NCBI GenBank assembly: GCA_003864495.1 | Contig: ML133426.1 | Span: 2,170,001 to 2,234,000, forward strand | Length of the DNA stretch: 64,000 nt | Source of the DNA: Nemopilema nomurai | Lineage: Eukaryota; Cnidaria; Scyphozoa; Rhizostomeae; Rhizostomatidae | Direction: 5' to 3' | In this document: positions 13,438-24,700 of the stretch, piece after piece | Layout of the letters: each line of letters starts with the position of its first letter | How positions within the stretch are numbered: the first letter of the stretch is position 1 | Translations under genes and position numbers: made by a program | Notes under the pieces: generated by a model | Databases searched by the model: none | Seen by the model: the letters and a program-made list of their open reading frames with translations, nothing else | Told to the model about the DNA's origin: nothing

Positions 13438-13729
13438 CGATCGTGGTCACAACAGAACCGCAGAAGTAGAACGCGCTGTAAAACGACCAGGTCGATTCTC
13501 CGAAGTGAGAGATCTTGAAAACATCTTCAAATTCTGTTTTGGCGATGTTTGCAAATTTGTAGAATGATAGATTCCCGTTCCCCATGTCGTGTTTGTCGTA
13601 AATCTTCCTGAGTTCATCATTAGTTTTGTCTGGGTTATCTTCAACTTTCCAAAATATAACTGCTCCGATCGCCAAATAAACAAAAAATACAGCCAGAAGA
13701 AGCAAGACTTTTCTTTTGTGCCAAGCCAT
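13438..13729 (-). CDS. distal alternative (or orphan) first-half exon of a K2P channel
   Basis: The exon starts MAWHKRKVLLLLAVFF and encodes TM1, a cap domain and the first pore segment YFCGSVVTTIG, ending at a G|GTAAGA donor at 13438/13437. It is a paralogue of the exon ending at 11270: same domain content, same stop at the Gly codon of the filter, same phase. Between 13437 and 11610 I find no second-half exon, so the simplest reading is an alternative first exon that splices to 10141-9498 and gives a channel with a different N-terminus, TM1 and cap. It could also be the remnant of a tandem gene duplicate that lost its 3' half. Confidence 0.75.
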
Positions 13730-15216
13730 CTTGAACTTCTTTAGTGCACATGAAAGTGTACTTTATGCTTCATTCTCCTCTTTTGCTGTTTGCATCATAC
13801 TGAGTTGCGTCATACCTAAAATGAAGAGATATACTGCTTGCTTTTTTTAGTTTTCTACAACCTTCTACTCCTAATTGTTCTAATCACGATTTCCCTTGCA
13901 AACTGTGTTTTAATTTTTTTCTTTCCAATTCGGGAAATCATTCAGATTTCTTATGTTTGCGCAAGACTCTATATTTTTCTCCTTTCTGATTAATAATCTT
14001 GCCGCACTTTAAATATGTTTGCAGTTTCTTTATTTTCTAACCAGACAAATTGAGTGAAACTCCGCATAGACGTTGTTTAATTCGTACTTTTAGAGTCTTT
14101 TTAGTGCCTTCTACAGTTAAAACCCAACATCAGTCTGGACATTGCTGTTTAACTTTCAGGAAGCCGATTGCTTTTTAAAAATTCATTTGTTGAATAATGT
14201 TTAAATGGGAAGATTACGCGACTCGCCAGTCAGCAAGTGATGCTACCAAAATCGCCAGCCTTGGACCTTGGCCTCTTGCTGTTAGCCGTTGACCTGGTGG
14301 CTAAATATTCAGGCCTGTACGGCCAAAATTGGCGATGTTTTGACTGGGATTTAGAGCCACGTGTTTATAAGACATTAGTTTTTACTTTGATAAGCAGAAT
14401 GCAATACGCTGTCTGGAACTTGATGGGTCTTCCTTTGACAAAATGATATATACTGCAAGAAAGACAAAGGTGCCTAGATACCAACAAAGAATTCATTTGA
14501 TATTCTTTAAACAGTTTATGCAATTAAGATTAGTCCATTCAAATCACACACAAAAATCTTTACAAAAATGGTACTTCTTTACGACCTTCACTTGGCAAAG
14601 GTTATGTAAAATAGAAAATTGAACAATAGAAATGTAAGTTTCCAGACATTTGCTTTATTTTGTTGCTTTGTGGACAAAGATTGTTTTCTTTATCTTCTTT
14701 AAGTAGAGAAACGGAGATGGCTTTTAGAAATTAAATGAATAAAGTGGATCTAGCGCAGACTTGACTAAACTTAGCACATACACTGGCTAAACTTTTCGCT
14801 GAATGTTTAACTTGAACTTTCCTTTTGCTTTCAGAAAAAGCTATATTTGACTGTAGTTTTTGCAAAATAACCAGTGTTATCCCCCCTGCACTCTACAGTT
14901 GCTTATCTGCAGAAAGGCAAGGAAGCATAGTTTCCATTATTTTGTACAGCAGCAATGAATATTGTAAGCTGATGAAGATCTCGAATGTAAAAAATGATCA
15001 GCTATTGAAAAGGAAGTAGGAAGAGAAGAAGAGTGGGTTATTTAATATGAAACGAGTCAAGTCATACGTCAGCGAAGAGATTCTTTTTTTTGAAAACCAT
15101 TATCGATTCGTGGTACAGATATGCATATATATATGCATGTTTATCAGTGTGGTGTGTTGGTGGGTTTTCCAAGTTTATTCATCTTTGAACAAGTGCTTTG
15201 TGGTACAAAACTTCAC
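13730..15216. other. upstream region of the K2P locus, no gene seen
   Basis: AT-rich sequence with only short open frames lacking domains. It should contain the promoter of the distal K2P exon on the minus strand, but I cannot point to defined elements. Confidence 0.35.
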
Positions 15217-15425
15217 AATTGCTAGAAAAAGCGGAACTAGCTTTCGCATACTTAAAAGTACTTTCTTCGTCCGACACTCCTCAGAGTATGCAAACATTGA
15301 TCCGCATCTGGCTATTTGTTCGGTCAGTTTTTGGTTATCTTCTGACGTTTACATACTCTGAGGAGTGTTGGACGAAAAAAGTACTTTTAAGTATGCGAAA
15401 ACTAGTTCCGCTTTTTCTAGCAATT
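15217..15425. mobile_element. foldback MITE, 79-bp inverted arms
   Basis: The left arm 15217-15295 and right arm 15347-15425 are reverse complements over about 79 bp with about four mismatches, separated by about 51 bp. Both outer ends read AATTGCTAGAAAAAGCGG in the arm direction. There is no coding capacity. The structure is that of a palindromic, non-autonomous DNA element able to form a long hairpin. A degraded second copy lies near 17014. Confidence 0.75.
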
Positions 15426-17013
15426 ATTCATCTTTCTCAACAAGGACTGACAACGCAGGCAGTCTGAAATCAAAAAGTTAATGATCCTGCAACATATTAC
15501 CTGTAATTTGTTGTCCTTATTTTTGCAAAACGCATTCACCCTTCAGGTGTATTGCTACCAAAGAGAAAAGGTTGCTGATAATTTTGAACTGACCGACGGC
15601 CAAGTCAGATAGCAATAAGACATGTTGATTGTTATTCTTAGCTGGGCATTGTAAACTTATTTTGTCTGTTTGTTTTGCTGTCTGTTGCCAGGCTCTTTTC
15701 AATAAGCTTTTCACTGCAACGTGCTTCAATTTCGGCGGCTGCTTCATTTCAACGGCCCACCTTTCTCTGCGACTCTGTTTTGATTCCAAACCTTGCACTG
15801 CTTTATATTTGATGTCTGAAATCATTCTGCAAGACGGTACACTCCATCTTTGAATTAATAGGCAACAAGAAATATTCAAATGTTTTGTTCTCAAAACGCA
15901 TTGCCTTGTTAAGAGCGAGCGTTCTTTAATCAGATTGTAATCAGATCACCACGGCGTGAAAGCCAACCCGTAACAATTGAAATCATTGCCAGACACTTAC
16001 CTACCGCTGAAATCCAGTCACCTCATCAATCGCCAGAAGGTTCTTAAGAGCAAACTGTTTTCGATACGTTCTTTGCCTCTTGGCGGATCAGTATGCATGG
16101 CTTTCACTTAAACCTACAACATTTGTTGTACTGGTGTTGTATACAATTTACGCTGATGACAGACAATTGAATATCAACACAGGCCTTTCATTCCCCTCGG
16201 GTATATTCACTTTTATTCAATTTTTTCGTTGACTTAGCTTCTGTAATTTCGTCGGAATACTTTTCCATTCAGGTTTCTCGTCTGCCGCAGGTGATTCTGT
16301 TTATTTAACTGAATTCCTGCATAGAAATCTGTAACAAAGGTCGGGTATTGACCAAATCTGTACGTGTTTATTTCTCTGAAAAAGTTGCTTCCGTGACTAT
16401 GTCATCACCAGATATTCACTGTTGTATCAGTTTTCCGTTGTGACGTCACGCACCCATGCCCCTGTCAATCATTGTCAACAATCCCGGATGATAAAGACGC
16501 ATCTTCGCTTCTTATTTTCTGTCCGCTTTTTCCCAACCCCGAACCACATTTTGATTGTCCTTCCTAATGCCGAGAAAATGTGCATTGAACGGTCTGCGGT
16601 CCTTCTTTAGCGAAACCTGACAACGATTTTCGTATTTTATTTCAGGGTATTGGTCAGATGCTGTATCAGATATACATCTGCCTGGACAAGGGCCTGAGCA
16701 TGATAGATTGCCAGTATTGCAGCAAAAGTTGTCGCCAAGAAGAGAAGCTGGTTTATCATCCAATCGAGAATAACATCATTTACTAGATGCTATTTGATGA
16801 TGCAACGTGATTATAAGTGTTTCAGTTCTGATTAATTTTGTTAAGATGTCATTTTGTATCAGATTCTTTTATGTTCAGATTGGCTTGTTAAGAAGATGCA
16901 TATTTTACTATTTTTATACTGCCAAAGTAGACTCGGTGTCTTTGCACATCTCGCGGGTTCATCAGATGCCTACTACTACCATTGATATTCACAATATCAA
17001 GACGGCGGAGCCA
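15426..17013. other. no recognisable gene
   Basis: The longest open frame is on the minus strand, 15894-15517 (125 codons). It shows no domain I know and no clear splice or start support, and is AT-rich like its surroundings. I see no RNA gene or further repeat in this stretch. Confidence 0.3.
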
Positions 17014-17118
17014 TAATTTTCGCCTACTTAAAGTACTTTCACATCCGCCTTAAGAATATGCAACCATCAGCAGATAAACGGAAGCTGACAAAATAAATTG
17101 CCAGTTGCGGATTGACCT
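17014..17118. mobile_element. degraded, partial copy of the 15217-15425 foldback MITE
   Basis: The segment with CTACTTAAAGTACTTTC and then AATATGCAAC resembles an arm of the element at 15217. The following 17065-17115 resembles the reverse complement of that element's loop (the ATCCGCATCTGGCTATTTG region). It is therefore the same family in inverted orientation, with many substitutions and no clear second arm. Confidence 0.5.
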
Positions 17119-19200
17119 ATTCCTTGCTTTTGTTGAAGTTTTGTATCGTGAAACATTAGTTGACGATGGATATTGTATGCTCGCAATGTATCGAGATTTC
17201 CACAGCATCGAACGCTAGTGTAGCTGGTTGCAAAAGATGTTTGATGGCGCTCCGAGATATAACTGCCGCATTTGTGAGATTGCTCTTACTTATTCCTGGT
17301 GCTATCACCTTTGGAGAAGCCAATGAGGTATTGGGAGAAACAAGATCTGGAGATATGCAGTTTTTCAGGCAATGTATTGTTTAACAACACAGACACTTGG
17401 TAGCTTCTTGGCCACGTGACCGAGAGAAGAAACGCAGTCTCACCTGCCCAAACTCAGTTTCGATCTGCTCCATGTTTGCCAAAAATCTAATTAAGCAGGA
17501 AGTTCCGAAATTTCTTGATTTAGTGCTAAGCAAATGTATTGCAATGAAATCCTTGGCTGAAAAATATTTACCTGATCAGCAAATAACTTTCTCGAAAATT
17601 GAGCATCTTGTTCGAGAAGAATGACGTGATTTTGACGCATGCCTTCGACACAGCCTCATCTCAAAGTTTCGCGGAAAAAACACGAACAATGCATGCAGAA
17701 AACACGAGAAATATGTTTCAATGCATGCTCATAGTGTTTGGGATTATAAGAGTTTCAAAGCAAAACTTGCAAATATTCTTGATTGATCGTCCAAACATAT
17801 TCTTGCTTGACATGATAAAGATAATGTATGGTTGTCAAACAAACGATAAAAGAGATAGTAAAGGTGTTTTGTAGATTTGATTTCAGCTGGCCTTCCTAGT
17901 TGAGATTTTAGAAAGATAATTTTTATTCTTATATATTCTTTTACTCTAAAAAACAAATTAATTCTTGAAATGGTGAAAAAAATGTTTTACAAATGCATTT
18001 CACCTTTAGGCCTAGTGCATTGCTCTAAATGCAGGTAATTAATTATGCCATCCGCCCAAAAGTATTACTTAGGCGAAGTTCTTACTGAGATGTAAACGCT
18101 CCGATGTGTGTGCACATGACACTTTGAATGTGCGCACGTGCATTAGCATGAAAGGTTGCATAATTTGGTTTCTTCTTGTCAATTCACGGCCAGATGTGTG
18201 ACTGTCAAGGGAAGGTTCATTATAATTTTATTGTTAAGAAAGCGGTCTCATTGACTCAGTTAATTTTCATTTAAATTAAACTTGCCAAAACAACAGAGAA
18301 AAACTCACAGAATGAGTTTAGCTGTTTAAGGCTATTAAAATTTAAAGACCAGAATCTGATTGCAGACCTTCATGGTCAGATTCCATTCCAAGTGCCAAGG
18401 CTTTTCGTGAAAAATAATATTTGGCTTCTTTCACCTTCCATTTTTTCACTCGGCGATCAACTATCGCTCAACTCATTTTGCCAAAATAAAATTTTTTCCT
18501 TAGACAATTGTAAGAGGTTTGCAAGTTTTTTAAATTAATCCATGACTTAGGTCTTCTGCAATCATTCATCACAATGGCATTCAACCAATCTTCAAAAATG
18601 GAAAAGCAAAAGAACTTTACCTTTTTAGCAACTGACCAAAACTCCTACTGCCCTTTGCTATCAACAACAATATAATATCCTGGTATGTCCTGTCTCGATA
18701 TCCAGTCTCTGTGGACCAGAATGATGAAGGTCTCTATCCGGCTGGGTGCTTCGATTAAGGTGCTCTGTTATTCTTTAACGACTGATGAAAGCAAATACTT
18801 TATAGCGGACAGCTGGTCATGTAGGAGTTGTTTGACAATTACCTCTTTTTGTTTATCTATGGCTTGTTAGGATTACTTGCGCTGTCGAATAAGGAAGAAT
18901 ACTCTTGACTTTTCTTTTGTCTCATTCACGCAATATGATCTATCAAATTTTCATTTGAGGTTTATGAAGGTGCCCATTGAATGTCTTCCCCTCTCATTCA
19001 ACTGGGAATATTTTTACAGCTGTACTTGAGTAACGACAACAGATCATTAGAATTTGAATTAAAGCCATGTTCAAGATGTATAAGCTTTGACAACAGGTCT
19101 TTCAAACAGAATCCTAATTAAAAGCTTACTAATCAGAGCCTTCGATCAACTCACTGCACAGGCCATTTCTACCAGAAAGCTTGATTTGTTCTCTTAGTAA
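17119..19200. other. no recognisable gene
   Basis: AT-rich intergenic DNA. Short open frames (for example 17160-17384 and 17397-17624) have no domain, no conserved-looking cysteine pattern and no supporting splice sites. Confidence 0.3.
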
Positions 19201-19203
19201 GAA

Positions 19204-19349
19204 GCATTTAAATCATAGCAATCACTTAAATCATAGCAATCACTTAAATCATAGCAATCACTTAAATCATGGCAATCACTTAAATCATGGCAATCACTTA
19301 AATCATAGCAATCACTTAAATCATGGCAATCACTTAAATCATGGCAATC
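19204..19349. repeat. 18-bp tandem repeat, about eight copies
   Basis: The unit CACTTAAATCATAGCAAT (with a G variant, CATGGC) repeats head to tail without spacers. As 18 is a multiple of three, one plus-strand frame stays open and would read as repeated SNHLNH, but no gene structure surrounds it, so I treat it as a minisatellite. Confidence 0.85.
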
Positions 19350-19479
19350 AATCTATTTGTTCACAGTTGAAACAATCAGGGATATCCGTATTGCCCATGC
19401 AGGGATCACTGATCACTGACGGAAAGGTCACACTTCATTGGAGAAAGCCGAACCAAAAGGGGGATTAAAGACCATGTAA

Positions 19480-20960
19480 AAAGTGGCAAAACAACAAGGA
19501 GCTACTAGCAGACAAAATGTGGAAGACGTGGCAGTCATCAAGGAGAGGAAATCAGAGTTAGATGAAAAGAATACTTCAACAACCTGCGTTACGTGGAAAA
19601 TGACAGAACCAGTTGAAGAATGCTCACCTGTAGAAGGACCCGTACAGGAGTCACGAAACAATGGAGATGAAAGATGCCATGAAAAAGATGAAAGAAAGAA
19701 GGCTGTGAAGATGGAGTGGAAAATGGTGACACCACTGCTACAAAATGAAATGCTCAACGATTGGGAGCTTAATAAACTGGTGACAACTTTTTAGAGAAAG
19801 AGGACCTTCTAGGTTGTGGAAATTTTCGTGGCATTAAACTGCTAGAGTAGATTGTAAAAATTTTGAAAAAGGCCTTAAAGGGGAGCCTCAGACTGATGAT
19901 AAAAACAAATGACTTGCAAGTCAGTTTTAATCAAGAGAAAGAAACTACAGATGCAGTATTTATTATCAGGTTACTTAGCGAGAAATACCTGGAAATGAAT
20001 AGAGAGCTCATTTTTACATTTTGTGATCCGAGACGAGCCTGCAACCGCGTCCAAAGAGAACCTGCTGGTGCCTAAGGAGAGAACTGAAGATTGTAAAATA
20101 GGCTTGCGTAAGGACAACATACCATGACGTGAGACATACCAGGACTCAGGACAAAGTATGAAAGGACGGTGGATTGAACATAAGAATGGGTTCACAAGGA
20201 TCAGAACTAAGCCCAATTCTGTTCAGAATGGTCCTGGATGTTATAGGTGAAAATTGTAAAAAGGCTTACCCTGGGAGCTGCTGTTTGAGCCAATTTAGCA
20301 GTGATTGCCGATAGAAAGGAAGAACTGCAAAGGAGGTGAATGAAGTGGCAGACTGGAATAAAAAGAATGGGCTTGAAGGTAAACATAAGAAGGCAGAAGT
20401 CAAGCAACAGGAGTGACGTGGAGATGAGACAGAAAAAATACCATTCGGAAAGAAGTTGAAGAGTTAAAGTACCTTGGAGTCTCAATACCAGCAAAAGGAG
20501 GAACAGGGTGTGCAGTTAAAGCAAGGATGTCAGCAGTCTTGGCTAAGTGGAACGAATTGACAGGAGTCACAAATGACAAAAAGAGTAAAGATCAAACCAC
20601 ATACCACCATAATAAAACCAGTATTGCTGTAGGGAGCAGAGATCTGGACGACAGGGAAGGAAGAAAGAAGGACAACAGAGGTGAACATGCTAAGGAGAAT
20701 CAAAGGAGTGACAATGAGGAACAAAGAGAGAAGTGAGGACATCAGAAGAAAACTGAAAGTAGATAACACCAATGAGATCATGAGTGAGATCAGATTGAGA
20801 TGGTGTAACCCTGAAACCAGGATTGGGGAAGGCAATCCAGTGAAGAAGGTATGGGAAACAGGCTTGCTAAGAAGAAGACCAAGAGGAGGGCGTGAATCGT
20901 TTTTGAGACACACGGGAAGAAGCCCAGGACACAACTATCTAACAGAAGTAACCAAGGCAC
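19480..20960 (+). mobile_element. decayed non-LTR retrotransposon (RTE-like endonuclease/RT ORF)
   Basis: Fragments of a LINE reverse transcriptase appear in order on the plus strand in several frames broken by stops. These are a fingers segment with LMIKTNDLQ and TTDAVFIIRLLSEKYL (about 19895-19990) followed by CNRVQRE, then KYLGV-type and KWNELTGVT segments (about 20470-20570). The C-terminal stretch follows with LRRIKGVTMRNKERSEDI and LKVDNTNEIMSEIRLRW (about 20685-20805), then NPVKKVW and RRRPRG. This order matches RTE-like endonuclease-reverse transcriptases of animals. The YADD catalytic block is not readable and frames shift repeatedly, so the copy is dead. The 5' endonuclease part is missing or unrecognisable. 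Confidence 0.6.
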
Positions 20961-21730
20961 CCTGCAGGGGCAGAAACATTGGCTTAAGAAAAAGGAAAAT
21001 GGAAACCGGATCGTATAGTTTGATCCTTTTCGCAAAGGATTGACACAAATTTTGTCAACGAATAGGGTTACGGAAAGAAATTGGATGAAATCTGCATCAA
21101 AAGATAATCAGCGGGATAAAACAATTCAACTTTAAGCAATCAATTTGAAACAAGGCAAATGTGAACATGCAGAAAATTCCTTAGTTGATTGCTTCGTGTA
21201 ATCATACAAAAGGAACCGCGCAGCCGCTGGGCTAGAAAGAGTGAGCTACGGCTTTTTTCAACGATAGGTGTCAAATCGTTCACTAATGTTAACTCGTCTT
21301 AACCAGTGTGTAGAGTTATCTATTGTCAGCGCACGGAACACACTGAAATGCAACTGCAGCTATTTTCTTGCAAAACTTGCAGAAAGGGCCGCCTTTTCCA
21401 GCCGTAGGAGCAACTAAGTCGTCCTTGAATGTGGAATACATTGAATGGATCCAGAATTTCTGCGAACATTGCCTTTTTAAAGAGACAGCTTTCTTGGTGG
21501 GAACAAGGCCTTTTCGAAAGAAAAACCACCACCTCGCTTATAAACAAGGCAAAGTTTTTCCGTTTGATGCTAGCAGGTAGAAGAAAGCCATATAATCCCA
21601 CTTAAAGAAATTTCATTTAAACTTGTGATGTCAGAATTTTGAAATAATCAGGAGTTTTTCATGAACTTCTGAGGACTATTTGAAGGGGGAAAATGGGAGC
21701 CTCGCTTTCGGGGGCACACGAGCGAACAAA

Positions 21731-24700
21731 ATGGCGTCAGAAGAAGAGTGTTTGCCGTCTGATGTGCGTCAAGAAATGTTAAAAGTAGAAAGGTCGTTGG
21801 AAGCTTTTGAAGATTTACTGAAGAAACTTACGGAAAAGCCGTTGCTTGATACAAAAAAGAAGGTATTCCTCAAGCCTTTGTTCCTTTTTGAATCACTGTG
21901 CTCCTTTTTTATTTAGGCCCATTATGGCCCACATAGTTACTTCCATCTTGTTTATGGCCACTCTTCTTATAGCCATACTTTTACTGTTTACTGTCACTCC
22001 GCTATCAAAAAACTTTTGCATACGATCAAATGGAGCTCTAGTGAAATATCTGCAACTAACGCACCATTAATCACCTCTAATCTTTAACCTTATAGTTACC
22101 ATTTCGTCCTGAACAGCACATCTATGTTGTCTGTTTCACTTTTTTGTTAACACATTTTACTGTTCAACATTAGTCGAAGTAGACTTTCTCATGTGAATGC
22201 TCTGATGTAAATAGAACCTGAAATCTCTCCAGACTCCGATATGTATATGCTCTCTAGCTAATTATTTGCAATATTTTCTTACTTAAAGAAAACTAGCGCT
22301 AGTTGCTAAGACATAGTGCCACAAAGACTGATTTCCTGCCACTCACTCAGTTTTTTATTGGAACTCTGCGTAATGTAACAGTTTTCTTGAATGCATTTAG
22401 TGTGAGTAAAAGCTCAATCAACCATGTCACAATATTGCTTTTGGGCACCAGCACTATAGCAATTTCGCTACAAGAGCTATAGAGTGGTGTTGCTTTACTT
22501 GCAAATATGACCATGATCTTAAGAAATGTGATTCCTTTCAATTTCAGCTAAGTGCTGTTGAAAGGGCAAAACTGGACCTCACAACAACATATGCAATAAA
22601 TTCTTTATTTTGGAGTGAGTATCCTATCCTTACTAGTGTCTAAATTTTTGCATAGCTTATTGCATGAATCTTTATTGGAGACCTATGTTCTAATCGGGGT
22701 TGACCATTTTGTGCTCATAGCTTGAGAATCTCTTTATCATTATTTGATCTTCTTAACCTGAATAAGGTTTTCAAATTGAAAGTTGTTAAGGTTGAATTCT
22801 TATTTAAATAGGTAATTCATTTGAAATATAAAAGGTCATTTTAGTCTATTTTATTAATCTTTTATCTTTTATTGAGTGTTTATGCCTTGAGATGATTTAG
22901 ATCAAATGTGAGACAACTTTCAGCAAAACTCAGAATTAAAACATTTTACTTCCATTTTAGTTTACCTAGTCACACAAGGAGTCAATACGACAGATCATCA
23001 AGTGAAAGATGAACTGGTGAGTTATTTCCTAAGTGACACAAAACCATCTTGTAACTTTCCTTCATGATTGCAATGAGAACTGGTTGTAATGTTTTTTCTG
23101 TCCTTTTGTAGAACAGGGTAAAAGCATATATGTCAAAAATCAAAAGCACAGAAGACAAAGCAGAGGGTAAATTTTCTTTTTGTTTGAGTCATATTTCAAG
23201 ATTTTTTATCATTCTAGTTTCAAAACAATGCTAGTCACATATTTTTTAGCATTATCATGCAGTACCATACTGTGTATTTTTATAAGTTTAAGTTAATATC
23301 ATGTGATATCATATCAGTTGTTATCATATGAAAAAATTAATTGAAACCACTGAATTTAGACATTTTTTTCGTTTAATGGTCTTTTTTATGTTGCATTTAG
23401 CGTTAGCATTTAATGTATGTGAGTTTGAATCTGAGAGTACTGCACTCTGAGAGTTTGAATTTTTTCAGTGATTATATATTTGGAGTTTCACGAATTAAAG
23501 GATCTTTAAAGGTCCTGCTACTTTATTTATATTTGAAAGAGCAGTGTTTTCCAAAAAAGTAAATCCCTTCATGTTTTCGTCACAGTCTCAAGACTTAAGG
23601 TGGACAAAGACGCAGCTAAGCGCTTTGTGAAGAGTGCACTGTGGACAGAGCCAGGTAATTATAGCTCAAATTGCTCATTACTCTTTTTTGTAGCATATTA
23701 TCCTGTCAGTGGTATATTATGCTGTGTTCTTACAGGCCTGGCCGTTGGAGGCTGGCAATAGCTCACACTCCTCCCCGCGCTCCCCTCCCCATCCAAGAGG
23801 AGCTGTTAATAGTTTTCCTTAAATGATCATGAAGAAAAAATAGCTCCCCTCGGATTTACATTCGATCATTCCTAAGCACGGTCTAAGAAACCTGAACACA
23901 ATGCAGTGTCGATTGGTTAATTTTTTAAAAACGATGATGTAGATTTTGGTGTGGAGAGCCAGGAAATTATTTTTGATAGATTTTTATGTTATGCTTTTGG
24001 AAGCTAGAATCAGCACAGAACATGTTTTTTGCTGAATGGAAGAGATAGAACCTTCTTGCCCAACAACAACTGATGGGATTTTTAACAGAGTCTAAAGTTC
24101 TTTGGCGGCAAGTTATGAGTTTAAGAGGCTTCAGTTTCCAAACTTGTGCCTTGTTATCAAGTCGTTAAAATAACCATTGGAGGATCAAATTCTGTCATTG
24201 AAAGGGCATTTAGTGTTTTGACCTGTTACTTAATGACCGTCGGCTGTCCTTGAAACCATGGAGAAGCTAATGATAGTTAAGAGGAATGACAAAATGTAGA
24301 TGGAGAAGAAAAAAAGACATCTTGGCATGTTCTGTCGACATTTATCTTTAAAAGACACAAAACAAAATTATCAACAGCAGGGAATGAAGGAGAGCCACCC
24401 AGTAGAAGGATATGCCTTGAGAAAGAAAAGGCAATTTGAAGATAAAAACTTTTAAGATTCAGTTCAATCAGACTGCGAGTCCAATGACAGTGACTTCTTT
24501 ACATAGACTGAAATTACTGATGTTTTAGACATAATTTGTATGATGATGCATGTAATATTGTGGACAAAATCAACTTTGTTTGGATCTATAAAAATCCTTT
24601 TGCCTTGGTTTATAGTGCTATGCTTGACCTGAGTAAATTATACATGTTCTTGATTTAGCTCTTTAATAGTTCTTGTTGCTGTTCTTTGGGAACTATTATC

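Noticed and set aside
13421..13729. A separate complete K2P gene at the distal exon
   Set aside because: No exon for the second pore or TM3-TM4 is present between 13437 and 11610, so it cannot be a full independent gene here.
15517..15894. 125-codon minus-strand open frame
   Set aside because: No recognised domain, no phase-linked neighbour exon, and composition like the surrounding intergenic DNA.
19204..19349. CRISPR-like regular repeats
   Set aside because: The 18-bp units are directly contiguous with no spacers, and the DNA is from an intron-bearing animal genome. It is a minisatellite.
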